From Sphingobacterium sp. JB170 (GTDB lineage: Bacteria; Bacteroidota; Bacteroidia; Sphingobacteriales; Sphingobacteriaceae): a stretch of 64,000 bases of DNA. Of the stretch, positions 8,372 through 17,985 are shown one piece after another. Position 1 is the stretch's first letter. Each line of letters opens with the position of its first letter. The notes under the pieces were generated by a model. It made no database searches. It was not told the DNA's origin and was given only the letters and a program-made list of their open reading frames with translations. Where the stretch lies: assembly GCF_900163865.1 (NCBI RefSeq), contig NZ_FUKU01000036.1, positions 36,664 through 100,663 on the forward strand. The letters are read 5' to 3'. Both the position numbers and the translations under genes were made by a program.

Positions 8372-10126
8372 ATGAATAAGACAATAATTATAAATATAAA
8401 CAGCATCGTTTTTCACATAGAAGAGGATGCATATGAGACCCTTCGGTCGTACATGATTGATATAAAGAAGCATTTTGGTAATACAGCCGAAAGCAAAGAG
8501 ATATTAGAAGATATAGAGAATCGAATTGCAGAGATGTTTAGCGAGCATATCCAATCCGGCCGGAAGGAGGTGCTTAATATTGCAGACGTGCAGGAGGTAA
8601 TCAAGCGCATGGGTAAGGTGAGTGATTTTCAGGAAAGTGAAGAATATAATGATGGCTTTGAAGAACCTGTTTTTCCGGGAAATGTCTCAACGCCACATAC
8701 GGGGCGTAAATTGATGCGCGATCCCGATGATAAGATAATTGGCGGCGTCTGTAGTGGACTTGCGCATTATTTTGTGATGGAGCCGCGTTGGATTCGTTTA
8801 CTTTTGGTGTTATTTGTTTTAATTGGCGGTTCGGGTATTTTAGTGTATGTGATTCTCTGGATTGTGATGCCTGAGGCAGAGACGCGCGCAGACAAAATGG
8901 TGATGCGTGGGGAGGTGCCAAATTTAGAAAATTTCAAAAAGTCTTTCGATGAAGAGGTAAATAGCTTTTCGGATAATTTCACCGGGGCCGGCTATCATAT
9001 CACTCGTGGAGCACGCACCGCAGGGGCCGCCCTTGGGGGCTGCCTGGGTCTTATCGGGAAGCTGATAGCTTGGGTTATGCTTTTGGTGTCTGGATCGGCT
9101 TTAGTGGGGCTTTTTATATTTTATGTTTTTAACCTAATGAATCTATTTGGCATGGAGAATCCGATGATGTTTCCACCCTTGCAAGTTTTATCTACTGATG
9201 AGGCCGTCATTGCGCTTACCTTTGGATTCTTAGCGATAACAATACCAATTCTTGCACTGTTCCTTTGGCTTATTCGTGTGTTATTCAAAGCAGAGAAGCT
9301 TAATAACTACATATCACTAACGATTTTTGCTGCCTGGATCGTTTCTATTGTCGCGGTGATCTATTTCTGCGTGTCCGCGGCACAAGATTTTCGGGAGAAG
9401 AGTACTATAAATGTGGAACGTAAGATCGAAGTACAGAAAATCTATAGTTTTTCGGAGAAAGATGTTCGTGTGCTCGATGAGAATGAGAAAGATTCACTGA
9501 AATCTCGATTTAATATGGAGATGGATGGTTTAAACCTGCGTAAACGTTTGCACAGTTCTATCGGAATTCATTTTGAAAGCATCGACTCGCTCAGCCAACC
9601 ATTCATTCAGTACCAGTATTCGGCCAAAGGCAAATCTTACCAATTAGCTGCCCAGCGCGCTGGAGAAATCTTCTACCAAGGTATCCAGGAAGGAGAAGCG
9701 ATTGTTTTTCCAAGTCATTTTCTGCTCAGAAATAAATCGCTCGATCGAGATCAATTTGTTAAGGTCATCGTCTACCTGCCGCGTGGCGCGAAAGTATTGT
9801 TAGATAAAACGCTGGATAACAAGGTACGGGATATTTCGATATGGGACTGCCGAAATAACTACTCGGAAGCCGAGCGCCAGAAAGTGACCGAATGGACGAT
9901 GAGTGATCGGGGATTAGTCTGCTCGCAAGCCGAGCCCGAGCCCGAACCTGAGCAGGAGCAAGATACCCACGGAGCGGTGGGTAAGGCTGATCAACAACAG
10001 AAAGTGGTCGATCAGCAGCGTAAAGATTCGGTAATAAATATTGAGGCACCGAATGTGACGATCGAAATGAAAGACAATAGTTTACGAATAAATACAAATA
10101 CTACCCAAAAGGAAAACGCAAGCTAA
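8372..10126 (+). CDS. PspC domain-containing multi-pass membrane protein
   Basis: The 584-residue protein has a cytoplasmic N-terminal segment (1-100) rich in charged helices. The PspC domain follows at about 112-170 (RKLMRDPDDKIIGGVCSGLAHYF, then a hydrophobic helix ending in WIVMPEA). Further hydrophobic segments lie at about 215-345. The large C-terminal region is hydrophilic, with a PEPEPEQEQ low-complexity stretch near residue 530. PspC domains sense or respond to inner-membrane stress. The gene lies 30 bp after the PadR gene and 84 bp before an outer-membrane barrel gene, suggesting a PadR-controlled envelope-stress unit. Function beyond this is inference. Confidence 0.85.
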   Translation: MNKTIIININSIVFHIEEDAYETLRSYMIDIKKHFGNTAESKEILEDIENRIAEMFSEHIQSGRKEVLNIADVQEVIKRMGKVSDFQESEEYNDGFEEPVFPGNVSTPHTGRKLMRDPDDKIIGGVCSGLAHYFVMEPRWIRLLLVLFVLIGGSGILVYVILWIVMPEAETRADKMVMRGEVPNLENFKKSFDEEVNSFSDNFTGAGYHITRGARTAGAALGGCLGLIGKLIAWVMLLVSGSALVGLFIFYVFNLMNLFGMENPMMFPPLQVLSTDEAVIALTFGFLAITIPILALFLWLIRVLFKAEKLNNYISLTIFAAWIVSIVAVIYFCVSAAQDFREKSTINVERKIEVQKIYSFSEKDVRVLDENEKDSLKSRFNMEMDGLNLRKRLHSSIGIHFESIDSLSQPFIQYQYSAKGKSYQLAAQRAGEIFYQGIQEGEAIVFPSHFLLRNKSLDRDQFVKVIVYLPRGAKVLLDKTLDNKVRDISIWDCRNNYSEAERQKVTEWTMSDRGLVCSQAEPEPEPEQEQDTHGAVGKADQQQKVVDQQRKDSVINIEAPNVTIEMKDNSLRINTNTTQKENAS

Positions 10127-10210
10127 ACACAACGACTAGACCAAAGTCCCTTTTTCTAATTGATTTTAAAGAATATTTTCTTTGGAGCAGGGGTTTTTTA
10201 CGCACTAACT

Positions 10211-12631
10211 ATGAAAACAATTTATACATATTTTATACTTTTAATAGCCGTTCCGGTGTTGATGTCCAGCACGCTGCAGGCAAAGCAGCCCGGGATCCGC
10301 GGGACGGTATTGGATGAACAGCACCAGGGGGTGGATAAGGTGTCTATCTACTTAATGAGTAGTAAGGTCGAGGCGATCATTAAAACGGCCGTTTCTGATG
10401 AGAAGGGGAACTTTTCGATTCTCAACGTTCCTGCGGGAACTTATTTCATCCAAGCTTCCTCCGTAGGTTTTACAACCTACAAATCTCAGCCGCTGACGAT
10501 AGGTAGCGCGGATGTAGTGTTGGAAAATATCATTTTAACCGGGGCGTCCCAGCAGATCGGTGAGGTAAGTGTTCAAGCGCGCCTTCCGCTCGTGCAGCAG
10601 CGTGACGGAAAGCTTATTTTGAACGTCGAGAACTCGACGCTTGCCGCCGGAAATAACGCCCTTGATATTGTCCAGCGAGCTCCTGGAGTGAGTGTTGATA
10701 AGGATGAGAACTTACAGCTCATGGGCCAGCAGGGCGTAAATGTTACCATTGATGGGCGTCAAACGTATATGAGTGGGGATCAACTAGCTTCGTTACTGAA
10801 AACGATGAACGGAGACCAAATTAAAAGCGTGGAAGTCAGTACCATCCGGAGCGCCAAGGATGATGCGGAAGGATCTGTCGGCACAATCAATATTGTTTTA
10901 AAGAAAAATAATATGGAAGGATTCAACGGATCATTTATCGCAAGTGGTGCTAAAGGCATTCACGGAAGGGGAAATAGTTCGTTGAGTCTCAATTATAAAA
11001 AGAATAACACGAATGTATTTGGCTCTTATGGATATACACACGATAAACGCCAGTTTGACCTTACTTTGGAGCGTAATATTGTTTCGGATACCGATCCCCG
11101 TTTTTTTAAACAAAGGGGTGCGTTGCGGCAACTTCGCAAGAATCACGATTATCGATTTGGGATCGAACAAAAGACATCTGCGAAAAACACGCTCGTTCTG
11201 CAGTTCACAGGTAATAATGATATTCGTGATGAAGATAATAACAGTTTGACGAATATTGGCCCAAGCGTTGATGTGATGGATTCGCTATTGCAAACTACAA
11301 CCCTAACAGACAATTCGTTTAATCGCTATTCGTTAAATTTAAATAATGAATATTTGCTCGATACAGTTGGCGGGAAATTGATCTTTGATGGTGATTGGAG
11401 CCGGTTTCGAAATGATGCCGTCAATGATTACGGCTACTTAACCACTGACCCAGCGGGTACGCCATTATACCCCAAAGAGCTCGAACAAAGTAGAACACCC
11501 GTGGATATTGATATTCTAGTCGGTAAGATCGATTTTGTCAAAGGCATTGGAAGGGGAAAATTGGAAACGGGGGTGAAATATAGTCATGTTAAATCGGACA
11601 ACGATTTACAGTTCGAACGCTATGTTGATGGGCAATGGGAAGAATATACTGGCCGTCCTAATCATTTTGTATATACCGAAGATATTGCCGCCGCATATGC
11701 CGATTATAGTCAGCAGTTCGGCAAGATTAGCATGAAATTAGGCGTTCGCGGTGAATATACATTTTCAGACGGGAACTCCATTACCCTGAGTAAACGTGTT
11801 AAGCGTGATTACTTCGACCTCTTCCCTTCCGTTAATTTCGGGTATAATTTAGAAGAAAACCATGTTTTTTCCTTGGGCTATGCACGGAAAGTACAACGTC
11901 CGAATTACCGATCGTTGAATCCATTCACCTATTATATCGATAAATTTACTTACAGTTTGGGGAACCCCTACTTGAACCCACAATATACCGACGGCTTTAC
12001 CTTGAACTATACCTTATACAAGCGATTTAATATTACATTGGGTACCGATATTACGCATGATGCGATCGTCGAAAGTTTAGGGCAGGATGATCAGACAGGA
12101 GAATCGTGGGTAACAACAGATAATTTAGCCAAGAATGTAACCACTTATCTAAATGTGAACGCACCAATTCAAATTGGTAGTTATTGGACGATGAATAATA
12201 ACATTTCGGGCATATATATGCATTTTAAAGGTCCCATCGCTGGGGAATATGCCGACCTGGGTTCTGCTTTCTTTCAGGGTAGAAGTACAAACAATTTTAA
12301 GATTTACAAAGGACTGTCTGCGGAATTGTCGGCGAACTACACCAGTGATTTTTTGTATAATGTGTATAAAATACATGCCCGCTGGGGCGTCGACATTGGC
12401 GCGAGTTATAATTTTGATGATAAGCGCAGTTCATTGAAACTTGCCATGACAGATGTCTTTCATACGCAGAAAAACAATGTGTCTTCGGATTTTGGCGAAT
12501 TTGATGTGAACTTTTGGCAGTATAACGATAATCAGAGCGTTCGATTAACTTTTACCTATAAATTTGGAAATCTAAAACAACAAAATAAACCTAAAAGTAC
12601 CCAGTCGGAAGAAAAAAGTCGGGCCCAATAG
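10211..12631 (+). CDS. TonB-dependent receptor-like outer membrane beta-barrel protein
   Basis: The 806-residue product starts with a signal peptide (MKTIYTYFILLIAVPVLMSS...QAK). A carboxypeptidase-regulatory-like Ig domain follows at about 25-110 (IRGTVLDEQHQGVDKVSIY). Next is a plug-like domain at about 125-235 containing APGVSVDKDENLQLMGQQG and SVEVSTIRSAKDDAEGSVGTINIVLKK. The rest is a 22-strand-type barrel ending in an aromatic strand (VRLTFTYKFG) and a basic tail. I chose ATG 10211 over the open upstream frame because it gives a proper signal peptide. This is the OMP_b-brl_3 type common in Bacteroidota. Position after PadR and PspC suggests co-regulation. Substrate unknown. Confidence 0.85.
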   Translation: MKTIYTYFILLIAVPVLMSSTLQAKQPGIRGTVLDEQHQGVDKVSIYLMSSKVEAIIKTAVSDEKGNFSILNVPAGTYFIQASSVGFTTYKSQPLTIGSADVVLENIILTGASQQIGEVSVQARLPLVQQRDGKLILNVENSTLAAGNNALDIVQRAPGVSVDKDENLQLMGQQGVNVTIDGRQTYMSGDQLASLLKTMNGDQIKSVEVSTIRSAKDDAEGSVGTINIVLKKNNMEGFNGSFIASGAKGIHGRGNSSLSLNYKKNNTNVFGSYGYTHDKRQFDLTLERNIVSDTDPRFFKQRGALRQLRKNHDYRFGIEQKTSAKNTLVLQFTGNNDIRDEDNNSLTNIGPSVDVMDSLLQTTTLTDNSFNRYSLNLNNEYLLDTVGGKLIFDGDWSRFRNDAVNDYGYLTTDPAGTPLYPKELEQSRTPVDIDILVGKIDFVKGIGRGKLETGVKYSHVKSDNDLQFERYVDGQWEEYTGRPNHFVYTEDIAAAYADYSQQFGKISMKLGVRGEYTFSDGNSITLSKRVKRDYFDLFPSVNFGYNLEENHVFSLGYARKVQRPNYRSLNPFTYYIDKFTYSLGNPYLNPQYTDGFTLNYTLYKRFNITLGTDITHDAIVESLGQDDQTGESWVTTDNLAKNVTTYLNVNAPIQIGSYWTMNNNISGIYMHFKGPIAGEYADLGSAFFQGRSTNNFKIYKGLSAELSANYTSDFLYNVYKIHARWGVDIGASYNFDDKRSSLKLAMTDVFHTQKNNVSSDFGEFDVNFWQYNDNQSVRLTFTYKFGNLKQQNKPKSTQSEEKSRAQ

Positions 12632-12773
12632 CTGCGCAACTAAGTAATAATTTGCCTCGGGTTGCAGCAGAAATACCCGGGGATTATGCCCTCGGCGGGC
12701 CATTTTTTAAGCGCAAACAAAGAAAAATACGGATTAATAATAATAGGTTTGTATTTCGCTAATCTATATTTTT

Positions 12774-13355
12774 ATGAAAAGTATTGTCGTTTTTTGCGCT
12801 TCTAGCTTTGGACACGATCCCATATTCGAAGAACAGGCCGCTAAAGTTGGTCAAATATTGGCAAAAAGAAATATCCAACTAATATATGGTGGTGGACGCG
12901 TAGGGCTTATGGGCACTGTTGCAGATGGCGCGCTAGCAGCCGGTGGCGAGGTTATTGGGGTCATTCCTACGTTTCTAAACACCAAGGAAAGAGAGCATCA
13001 TGGCGTGACGAAATTGATAACGGTCGATACCATGCATGAACGTAAACGTATTATGAACGAATATGCCGAGGGTATTATTGCTCTGCCTGGCGGGTTTGGC
13101 ACCTTGGAAGAGTTGTTTGAGATGATTACTTGGGCACAGTTAGGGTTGCACAAAAAGCCTGTTGGGATTCTAAACACGGCAGGCTACTATTCGCATTTGA
13201 TTCAATTTATAGATCACATGGTGGAACAAGGCTTATTACGTCCGGAAAATCGATCTATGTTGCTGGTGGCAGATACGATTGAACGTTTACTTGAGAAGAT
13301 GGAGAATTACACGGCGCCAGCGGTAAGTAAATGGATTCATAAAAATGAAATTTAG
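12774..13355 (+). CDS. LOG family protein (nucleoside 5'-monophosphate phosphoribohydrolase)
   Basis: The 193-residue Rossmann-like protein belongs to the TIGR00730 LOG family, which cleaves cytokinin riboside monophosphates or AMP-like nucleotides into base and ribose 5-phosphate. The diagnostic motifs are present: GGGRVGLMG at 39-47 and PGGFGTLEE at 105-113, with the catalytic Arg and Glu of the family (MHERKRIM and LEE). Length is typical. In bacteria such proteins are usually generic nucleotide-salvage or damage-control enzymes and plant-hormone production should not be assumed. It stands alone; an AT-rich block lies directly before the ATG. Confidence 0.92.
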   Translation: MKSIVVFCASSFGHDPIFEEQAAKVGQILAKRNIQLIYGGGRVGLMGTVADGALAAGGEVIGVIPTFLNTKEREHHGVTKLITVDTMHERKRIMNEYAEGIIALPGGFGTLEELFEMITWAQLGLHKKPVGILNTAGYYSHLIQFIDHMVEQGLLRPENRSMLLVADTIERLLEKMENYTAPAVSKWIHKNEI

Positions 13356-13585
13356 GAAAATGGCGCATAGAAATAGGTGTATCTTGTTTCTCGCCTGCTG
13401 TAGTCCAGTATGCGGCTAATTCAGTAGGACGCGCGTTGCCCCGGGGTAAACTATTTAGAATTCGGTATAGCAGTTTGATAAAGACCCGGAAAGGACGCGG
13501 ATTTATGTTTTTTGATATGCTATGTATTTTGTAATATAGCCAGCTTTTGGTATCTTACAGTTTAAATTTTTAAACCGGAATTTCT

Positions 13586-14404
13586 ATGAAAAGATTAGTA
13601 TTAGTCGCTTGTGCAGCATTCTTGACAACAAGTGTATTCGCCCAGAAACAACTTACTGAGCTTTGGGAAACCAAAGGTCTCCCGACTCCGGAATCATTAC
13701 TGCACGCCCCCAATAGTGACGTGCTTTATGTCTCTTTGATTGATGGGGAGGCAATGACAAAAGACGGGAAGGGCGGTGTCGCAACATTAAATTTGGACGG
13801 CACAATTAAAGACGCAGATTGGTTCACGGGTATGGACGCACCAAAGGGGTTGGCGCTACATGATAAACAGTTGTATGTTGCCGATGTGACTTCTGTTTGG
13901 GTGATCGATATAGGCTCGGGCGATCTAGTCAAACAAATAGAAATTCCTGGGGCGGTGATGTTGAACGATGTGACCATCGATGATAAAGGGGTCGTCTATG
14001 TGTCAGACACTCGTAGTGGTAAAATATATACATTGAAGAACTATAAGCCGGAAGTATTCTTAGAGAACACGCCTAATGTTAATGGGTTAAAGGTCGTGGG
14101 GAATGATCTTTTTGCCTTGGTGGGTCCGGAGCTGTGGAAAATCGATAACAAAAAAAAATCTACGGTAATTGCCAAGGGATTTGAGCTCGGCGGTGATGGT
14201 GTAGAACCGGTCGGTAATGGCGACTTTTTAGTAACCTGTTGGGGCGGAATTATTTATTATGTAAAATCTGACGGTAGCTATGAGAAAATCCTCGATGTGC
14301 AAGGAAAGATGAATACAGCGGATTTAGGTTTTCACGCACCGACTAATACGGTATATATTCCGACCTTTGGCAACAATAGCGTGAAAGCGTACACACTTAA
14401 TTAA
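13586..14404 (+). CDS. Secreted SMP-30/gluconolactonase-like beta-propeller protein
   Basis: The 272-residue product has a clear signal peptide (MKRLVLVACAAFLTTSVFA, cleavage before QK). The mature chain shows repeated strand patterns typical of a six-bladed propeller: SLLHAPNSDVLYVS, PKGLALHDKQLYVADV, NDVTIDDKGVVYVSDT, NGLKVVGNDLFAL and LGFHAPTNTVYIPT. These match the SMP-30/LRE-like group, whose members bind a divalent metal and hydrolyse lactones, but many periplasmic relatives have no known activity. It is a monocistronic gene with its own terminator. Confidence 0.8.
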   Translation: MKRLVLVACAAFLTTSVFAQKQLTELWETKGLPTPESLLHAPNSDVLYVSLIDGEAMTKDGKGGVATLNLDGTIKDADWFTGMDAPKGLALHDKQLYVADVTSVWVIDIGSGDLVKQIEIPGAVMLNDVTIDDKGVVYVSDTRSGKIYTLKNYKPEVFLENTPNVNGLKVVGNDLFALVGPELWKIDNKKKSTVIAKGFELGGDGVEPVGNGDFLVTCWGGIIYYVKSDGSYEKILDVQGKMNTADLGFHAPTNTVYIPTFGNNSVKAYTLN

Positions 14405-14428
14405 CGGTTTCAGCGAAGAAAATAGCGT

Positions 14429-14459
14429 AAAAGATGCGGTGAAAACCGCATCTTTTTTT
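14429..14459 (+). terminator. Rho-independent terminator
   Basis: Arms 14429-14440 and 14445-14456 pair perfectly over 12 bp around a 4-nt loop and run into a T tract ending at 14459. It closes the beta-propeller gene 25 bp after its stop and lies just upstream of murF. Confidence 0.9.
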
Positions 14460-14482
14460 GACCTTTGTGTAAAACTCGAAAC

Positions 14483-15784
14483 ATGACGATTGAAGCTCTA
14501 TATAAACTGTATGAGTCAGTTCAAAGCGTGCAAACGGACACACGGCATATAACCGAGCACTGTATGTTTTTTGCATTAAGGGGCGCGAATTTTGACGCGA
14601 ATATTTTTGCAAAGGACGCGCTAGACGCGGGTGCGAGATATGCCGTTATTGATAACCCTGATTATGCATTCGATGACCGATATATATTGGTGGATGACGT
14701 ATTGCAGACTCTGCAGGAGCTAGCGGGGTACCACCGGGACCAGCTATCGATCCCTATTATCGGTATCACCGGAACCAACGGTAAGACGACTACGAAGGAA
14801 CTGCTTTTAACGGTATTGAAGTTAGGTTTTAAGACGGTGGCTACCAAAGGAAACTTGAATAACCATATTGGCGTTCCATTGACGTTACTAGAAATTGATA
14901 ATTCTGTTGAAATAGCGATCATTGAAATGGGGGCAAACCACGCGCGAGAGATAGATTTTCTGTGCCAGATAGCGAGGCCAACGCATGGTTTGGTTACCAA
15001 TGTAGGTCGGGCGCATCTGGAGGGATTCGGTTCCTTCGAAGGGGTTATTAAAACCAAAGGTGAGCTTTATGATTTTTTAAGCGAAAATGCCGGGGTGCTT
15101 TTTGTCCAAAATGATAACCAGTACCTGCAACAGATGGTCTCCTTGCGCAAGTTGTCGAGTGTTGTTCGATACGGTTTTTCCAGTAGTAATGACATCGTTG
15201 GAAAACTTGTTGTTGCTGATCCACTGATCACGATTGCTTGGAGGGAAAACAACAGCGATAGTTTTTACCAGGTGCCAACCCAATTGACGGGGTCTTACAA
15301 TACCGAGAATATTTTAGCGGCGGTTGCGGTTGGACGATATTTTGGTTTGGAAGCACAAGTAATTAACCAAGGGATTGCAAATTACATACCGACCAATAAC
15401 CGCTCACAGATTACTCAAACAACAAAAAACACTGTGATTGCTGATTACTATAATGCGAATGCGAGCAGTATGGCGGCAGCGTTAGATAATATTGAAGTGC
15501 TGGCTGCTGCGAATAAGGTTATTATTTTAGGCGATATGTATGAGATGGGGGAGGAAAGTCTTGCTGAACATCGCAAGGTCGTTGATCGAGCGCTTAGCGT
15601 GGAGCGCGCGCGGAAAATTTTTGTCGGGAAAGCATTTTATCAGCACACAAGCGAGGGAGCGGAGTTTTACCAAACAACCGAGCAGGCAAAACAAGCACTA
15701 AGTAGTAGGCCATTCGAAGGCTGCACTGTATTGCTTAAAGCATCTCGTGGGATGGCTTTTGAGCAACTGATGGAAGTGTTATAA
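14483..15784 (+). CDS. murF: UDP-N-acetylmuramoyl-tripeptide--D-alanyl-D-alanine ligase MurF
   Basis: The 433-residue cytoplasmic ligase adds D-Ala-D-Ala to UDP-MurNAc-tripeptide, the last soluble step of peptidoglycan precursor synthesis. The ATP-binding P-loop GTNGKTTTKE starts at about residue 97. The Mur-ligase central-domain motifs (EMGANHAREIDFL, GRAHLEGFG) and the C-terminal NRSQ, DYYNAN and LGDMYEMGE blocks are present. ATG 14483 is preferred to a TTG at 14465. The gene lies outside any dcw cluster, which is usual for murF in this phylum. It ends in a 44-bp palindromic terminator shared with the Rrf2 gene. Confidence 0.95.
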   Translation: MTIEALYKLYESVQSVQTDTRHITEHCMFFALRGANFDANIFAKDALDAGARYAVIDNPDYAFDDRYILVDDVLQTLQELAGYHRDQLSIPIIGITGTNGKTTTKELLLTVLKLGFKTVATKGNLNNHIGVPLTLLEIDNSVEIAIIEMGANHAREIDFLCQIARPTHGLVTNVGRAHLEGFGSFEGVIKTKGELYDFLSENAGVLFVQNDNQYLQQMVSLRKLSSVVRYGFSSSNDIVGKLVVADPLITIAWRENNSDSFYQVPTQLTGSYNTENILAAVAVGRYFGLEAQVINQGIANYIPTNNRSQITQTTKNTVIADYYNANASSMAAALDNIEVLAAANKVIILGDMYEMGEESLAEHRKVVDRALSVERARKIFVGKAFYQHTSEGAEFYQTTEQAKQALSSRPFEGCTVLLKASRGMAFEQLMEVL

Positions 15785-15796
15785 GAGCGATTTTTG

Positions 15797-15840
15797 TAAA
15801 TAGAAAAGGCCTGCAAAATTTTGTAGGCCTTTTCTATTTA
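15797..15840. terminator. Bidirectional terminator, 44-bp near-perfect palindrome
   Basis: Halves 15797-15818 and 15819-15840 are complementary except for one G-T pair, ending in A/T runs on both sides. The stop codon of the convergent Rrf2 gene (15838-15840) lies inside the stem, so the two genes are packed around one hairpin. Confidence 0.88.
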
Positions 15841-16278
15841 ATCAACTTCGACATTCAAGTTGGATTCTTTACTAATCAATTGGGATATGCTCGTGTCATT
15901 AAGTATTTGGAGCATCGCGTTACGGACTTCCACGAAGGTGTCACGTATGCCACAGCTGTGCTCTTCAACGCACTCCTCACAGGAGCGGTAAAAGTTGAGA
16001 CTCACGCAGGGTAGCAGCGCTATTGGTCCGTCAATGAGTCGCATAACTTGCGAGAGATAAATATCCTCTGGCGCTTTGTTCAGGCTATAACCACCTCCAG
16101 CTCCTTTTTTGGAGTAGAGGATCCCGGCGTTGCGCATTTCTAGAAGGATTTGCTCAAGGAACTTTTTTGGAATACGTTCTTCTTCTGCAATCTTAATGAT
16201 CTGCATGGGTTCTTTTCCATAGTTACGCCCCAATACCATCAGGGCCTTTATGGCGTATTTTGTTTTCTTAGAAAGCAT
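15838..16278 (-). CDS. Rrf2 family transcriptional regulator with four cysteines
   Basis: The 146-residue protein has an N-terminal winged HTH (MLSKKTKYAIKALMVLG, PKKFLEQILLEMRNAGIL, KKGAGGGYSLN) matching the Rrf2 family. Between residues 91 and 109 it has C91, C100, C103 and C109, a spacing compatible with an Fe-S cluster as in IscR, NsrR or RirA. That makes it a likely sensor of iron-sulfur status, NO or oxidative stress, but which of these cannot be told. It has its own promoter (16311-16318) and shares a terminator with murF. The sufBCD genes, a possible target, lie about 37 kb away in this window. Confidence 0.9.
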   Translation of the reverse strand: MLSKKTKYAIKALMVLGRNYGKEPMQIIKIAEEERIPKKFLEQILLEMRNAGILYSKKGAGGGYSLNKAPEDIYLSQVMRLIDGPIALLPCVSLNFYRSCEECVEEHSCGIRDTFVEVRNAMLQILNDTSISQLISKESNLNVEVD

Positions 16279-16310
16279 ACAAGTTCCTTTTTCGAGTAGT
16301 CGTTTTGTAA

Positions 16311-16318
16311 CAAAGATA
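16311..16318 (-). promoter_or_regulatory. -7 element for the Rrf2 gene
   Basis: The minus strand reads TATCTTTG, 32 nt upstream of the Rrf2 ATG. A -33 element is not clear. The element sits in the 61-bp gap after the phosphatase gene, giving the regulator independent expression. Confidence 0.65.
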
Positions 16319-16339
16319 CTAAATTTTTTCCTACTGAAG

Positions 16340-17983
16340 CTATTGACCTAACACCTCCACGATGGGCTTGCCAATATTTCCATTGGGCTCCATAATATGC
16401 AGCAGCGAAGCTATTGTCGGAGCTATGTCTACGCTTTCTACTGCTCTGTTACTTTGGCCATGTTCGATACCCCAGCCCATAAAGATTAATGGGATGTGTG
16501 AATCGTAAGGTGACCAAACGCCATGCGTAGTACCCGGGGACCGAGGCGTCCCAGCGTACCATTGTGGCTCAGCAACTATTTGGATGGCGCCACTATTTTT
16601 ACGGTTATATCCATTTATAATTTTTTCACGTAATGGAGCGGGGATAAACATATTTTGGCCCCCTTCCATATCCACTACATAGGCCACGCCCGGCTCTTTG
16701 TATAGTTGATTGATGATGGTCGTTTTTACGGCCTGCTCGTCGAGCTTTAATGAGTCGATGAGGGGGTAATTTAAATGCACTTGATAGTTTGTGAGGCTGC
16801 GCACCAATTTGTCGCTACCAAATTTCTCTAGCAGTAGATCTTTAAGATTATTCTGTATTTGTCTTGTGAATAAATAACCTCCATTGCCTTTCTGATCTGT
16901 ATAATACATTGGGTTGTACGAGGCGGCATGATCTGCTGTAAGGAAGATTGTATAGTTGCCTTTTCCTACTTGCTCGTCTAGGGTGTGAAGGAAGTCTGCA
17001 ATTTGTTGATCAAGGCGTAAGTAGGTGTCTTCAATCTCTATTGCGGATAGTGAGTAACGGTGGCCAACATAATCTGTTGCCGATAGACTGACGCATAGGA
17101 AGTCCGTGTTGCCTGTTGCATTTTTGCCCATTTGCTCGTTATGGAGAATTTCTTCAGCGAAGTCTAAGGTGAATTGGTTACCCGCTGGAGTAGTTTTTAT
17201 AAGTTCATAACCGACATCTTTCATTAATTCCGATGTCTTTCTTGGGAAAGTGGGAGATTCTTCACCTGGCCATTTTCCTTCGTAATTGTTGTCGTCTGCG
17301 ATGCTATTCGTATAGGTTTCGATGGGGTATAAGGTGTTCCAATCTTCTTTTAAGTACTTGTCGGCGAGTTTCTTTTTGTTAAAAGTGTCTACCCAACTCG
17401 GTAATTTATCCATGTAAAAAGAGCTCGATATCCAGTTTCCTGATTTGCTCTCGAACCAATATGCGGCATCGGCAAAATGACCAGCAGGAAGAATGCCTCC
17501 TCGATCTTTGATGGAGATACCAATGACTTTAGACTGAAAGTTTGTTGCTAATTTTAACTGGTCTGTCACCGTGGACGCTAATAGGTTTCGTGGCGATTGT
17601 TGACCTTCGCGCGAAGACGTTCCTACGCCCGTGACATTGTTGTCTTGTGTGCAGTACATAGGCTCTCCGGTTGCTTGAATGACCCAGTCATTTCCAGCAA
17701 TCCCATGGATTGAGGGTACACTCCCTGTATAAACGGTGCTGTGTCCGACTGCAGTGTAGGTAGGTATGTAGTTGATAATGGTGTTTTCACATGTAAAACC
17801 ATCATCTAACAAGCGATTGAATCCGTCCTGCCCGAAACGGTCCGCAAAACGGTATAGGTAGTCCCAACGCATTTGGTCCACCATTAAGCCCACAACGAGC
17901 TTCGGTCTGGCAGGCTTACTTTGGGCGAAACTTTGAAAGGTACAAGTCACGCCGAGGATGGCTGTAATTATGAGTTTTCGCAT
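16340..17983 (-). CDS. pafA: PafA-type alkaline phosphatase, secreted
   Basis: The 547-residue alkaline phosphatase superfamily enzyme begins with a signal peptide (MRKLIITAILGVTCTFQSFA). Residues align with the well-studied Elizabethkingia PafA: Asp36 in LMVDQMRWD, nucleophile Thr77 in YTAVGHST, Asn98 in GNDW, and the phosphate-binding Lys159 and Arg161 in SIKDRGG. Metal ligands are visible in SATDYVGH, TADHAA and PGTTHG. It would hydrolyse phosphomonoesters in the periplasm and is known in that family for broad substrate range and low product inhibition. It starts 2 bp after the uvrA stop and so is probably co-transcribed with it. Confidence 0.9.
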   Translation of the reverse strand: MRKLIITAILGVTCTFQSFAQSKPARPKLVVGLMVDQMRWDYLYRFADRFGQDGFNRLLDDGFTCENTIINYIPTYTAVGHSTVYTGSVPSIHGIAGNDWVIQATGEPMYCTQDNNVTGVGTSSREGQQSPRNLLASTVTDQLKLATNFQSKVIGISIKDRGGILPAGHFADAAYWFESKSGNWISSSFYMDKLPSWVDTFNKKKLADKYLKEDWNTLYPIETYTNSIADDNNYEGKWPGEESPTFPRKTSELMKDVGYELIKTTPAGNQFTLDFAEEILHNEQMGKNATGNTDFLCVSLSATDYVGHRYSLSAIEIEDTYLRLDQQIADFLHTLDEQVGKGNYTIFLTADHAASYNPMYYTDQKGNGGYLFTRQIQNNLKDLLLEKFGSDKLVRSLTNYQVHLNYPLIDSLKLDEQAVKTTIINQLYKEPGVAYVVDMEGGQNMFIPAPLREKIINGYNRKNSGAIQIVAEPQWYAGTPRSPGTTHGVWSPYDSHIPLIFMGWGIEHGQSNRAVESVDIAPTIASLLHIMEPNGNIGKPIVEVLGQ

Positions 17984-17985
17984 TG

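Noticed and set aside
9930..9965. Repeated Pro-Glu codons resembling a tandem repeat
   Set aside because: This is low-complexity coding sequence within the PspC protein, not an independent repeat.
12774..13355. Cytokinin biosynthesis from the LOG-family gene
   Set aside because: LOG-family proteins in most bacteria have general nucleotide hydrolase roles; no isopentenyltransferase-type hormone gene is adjacent.
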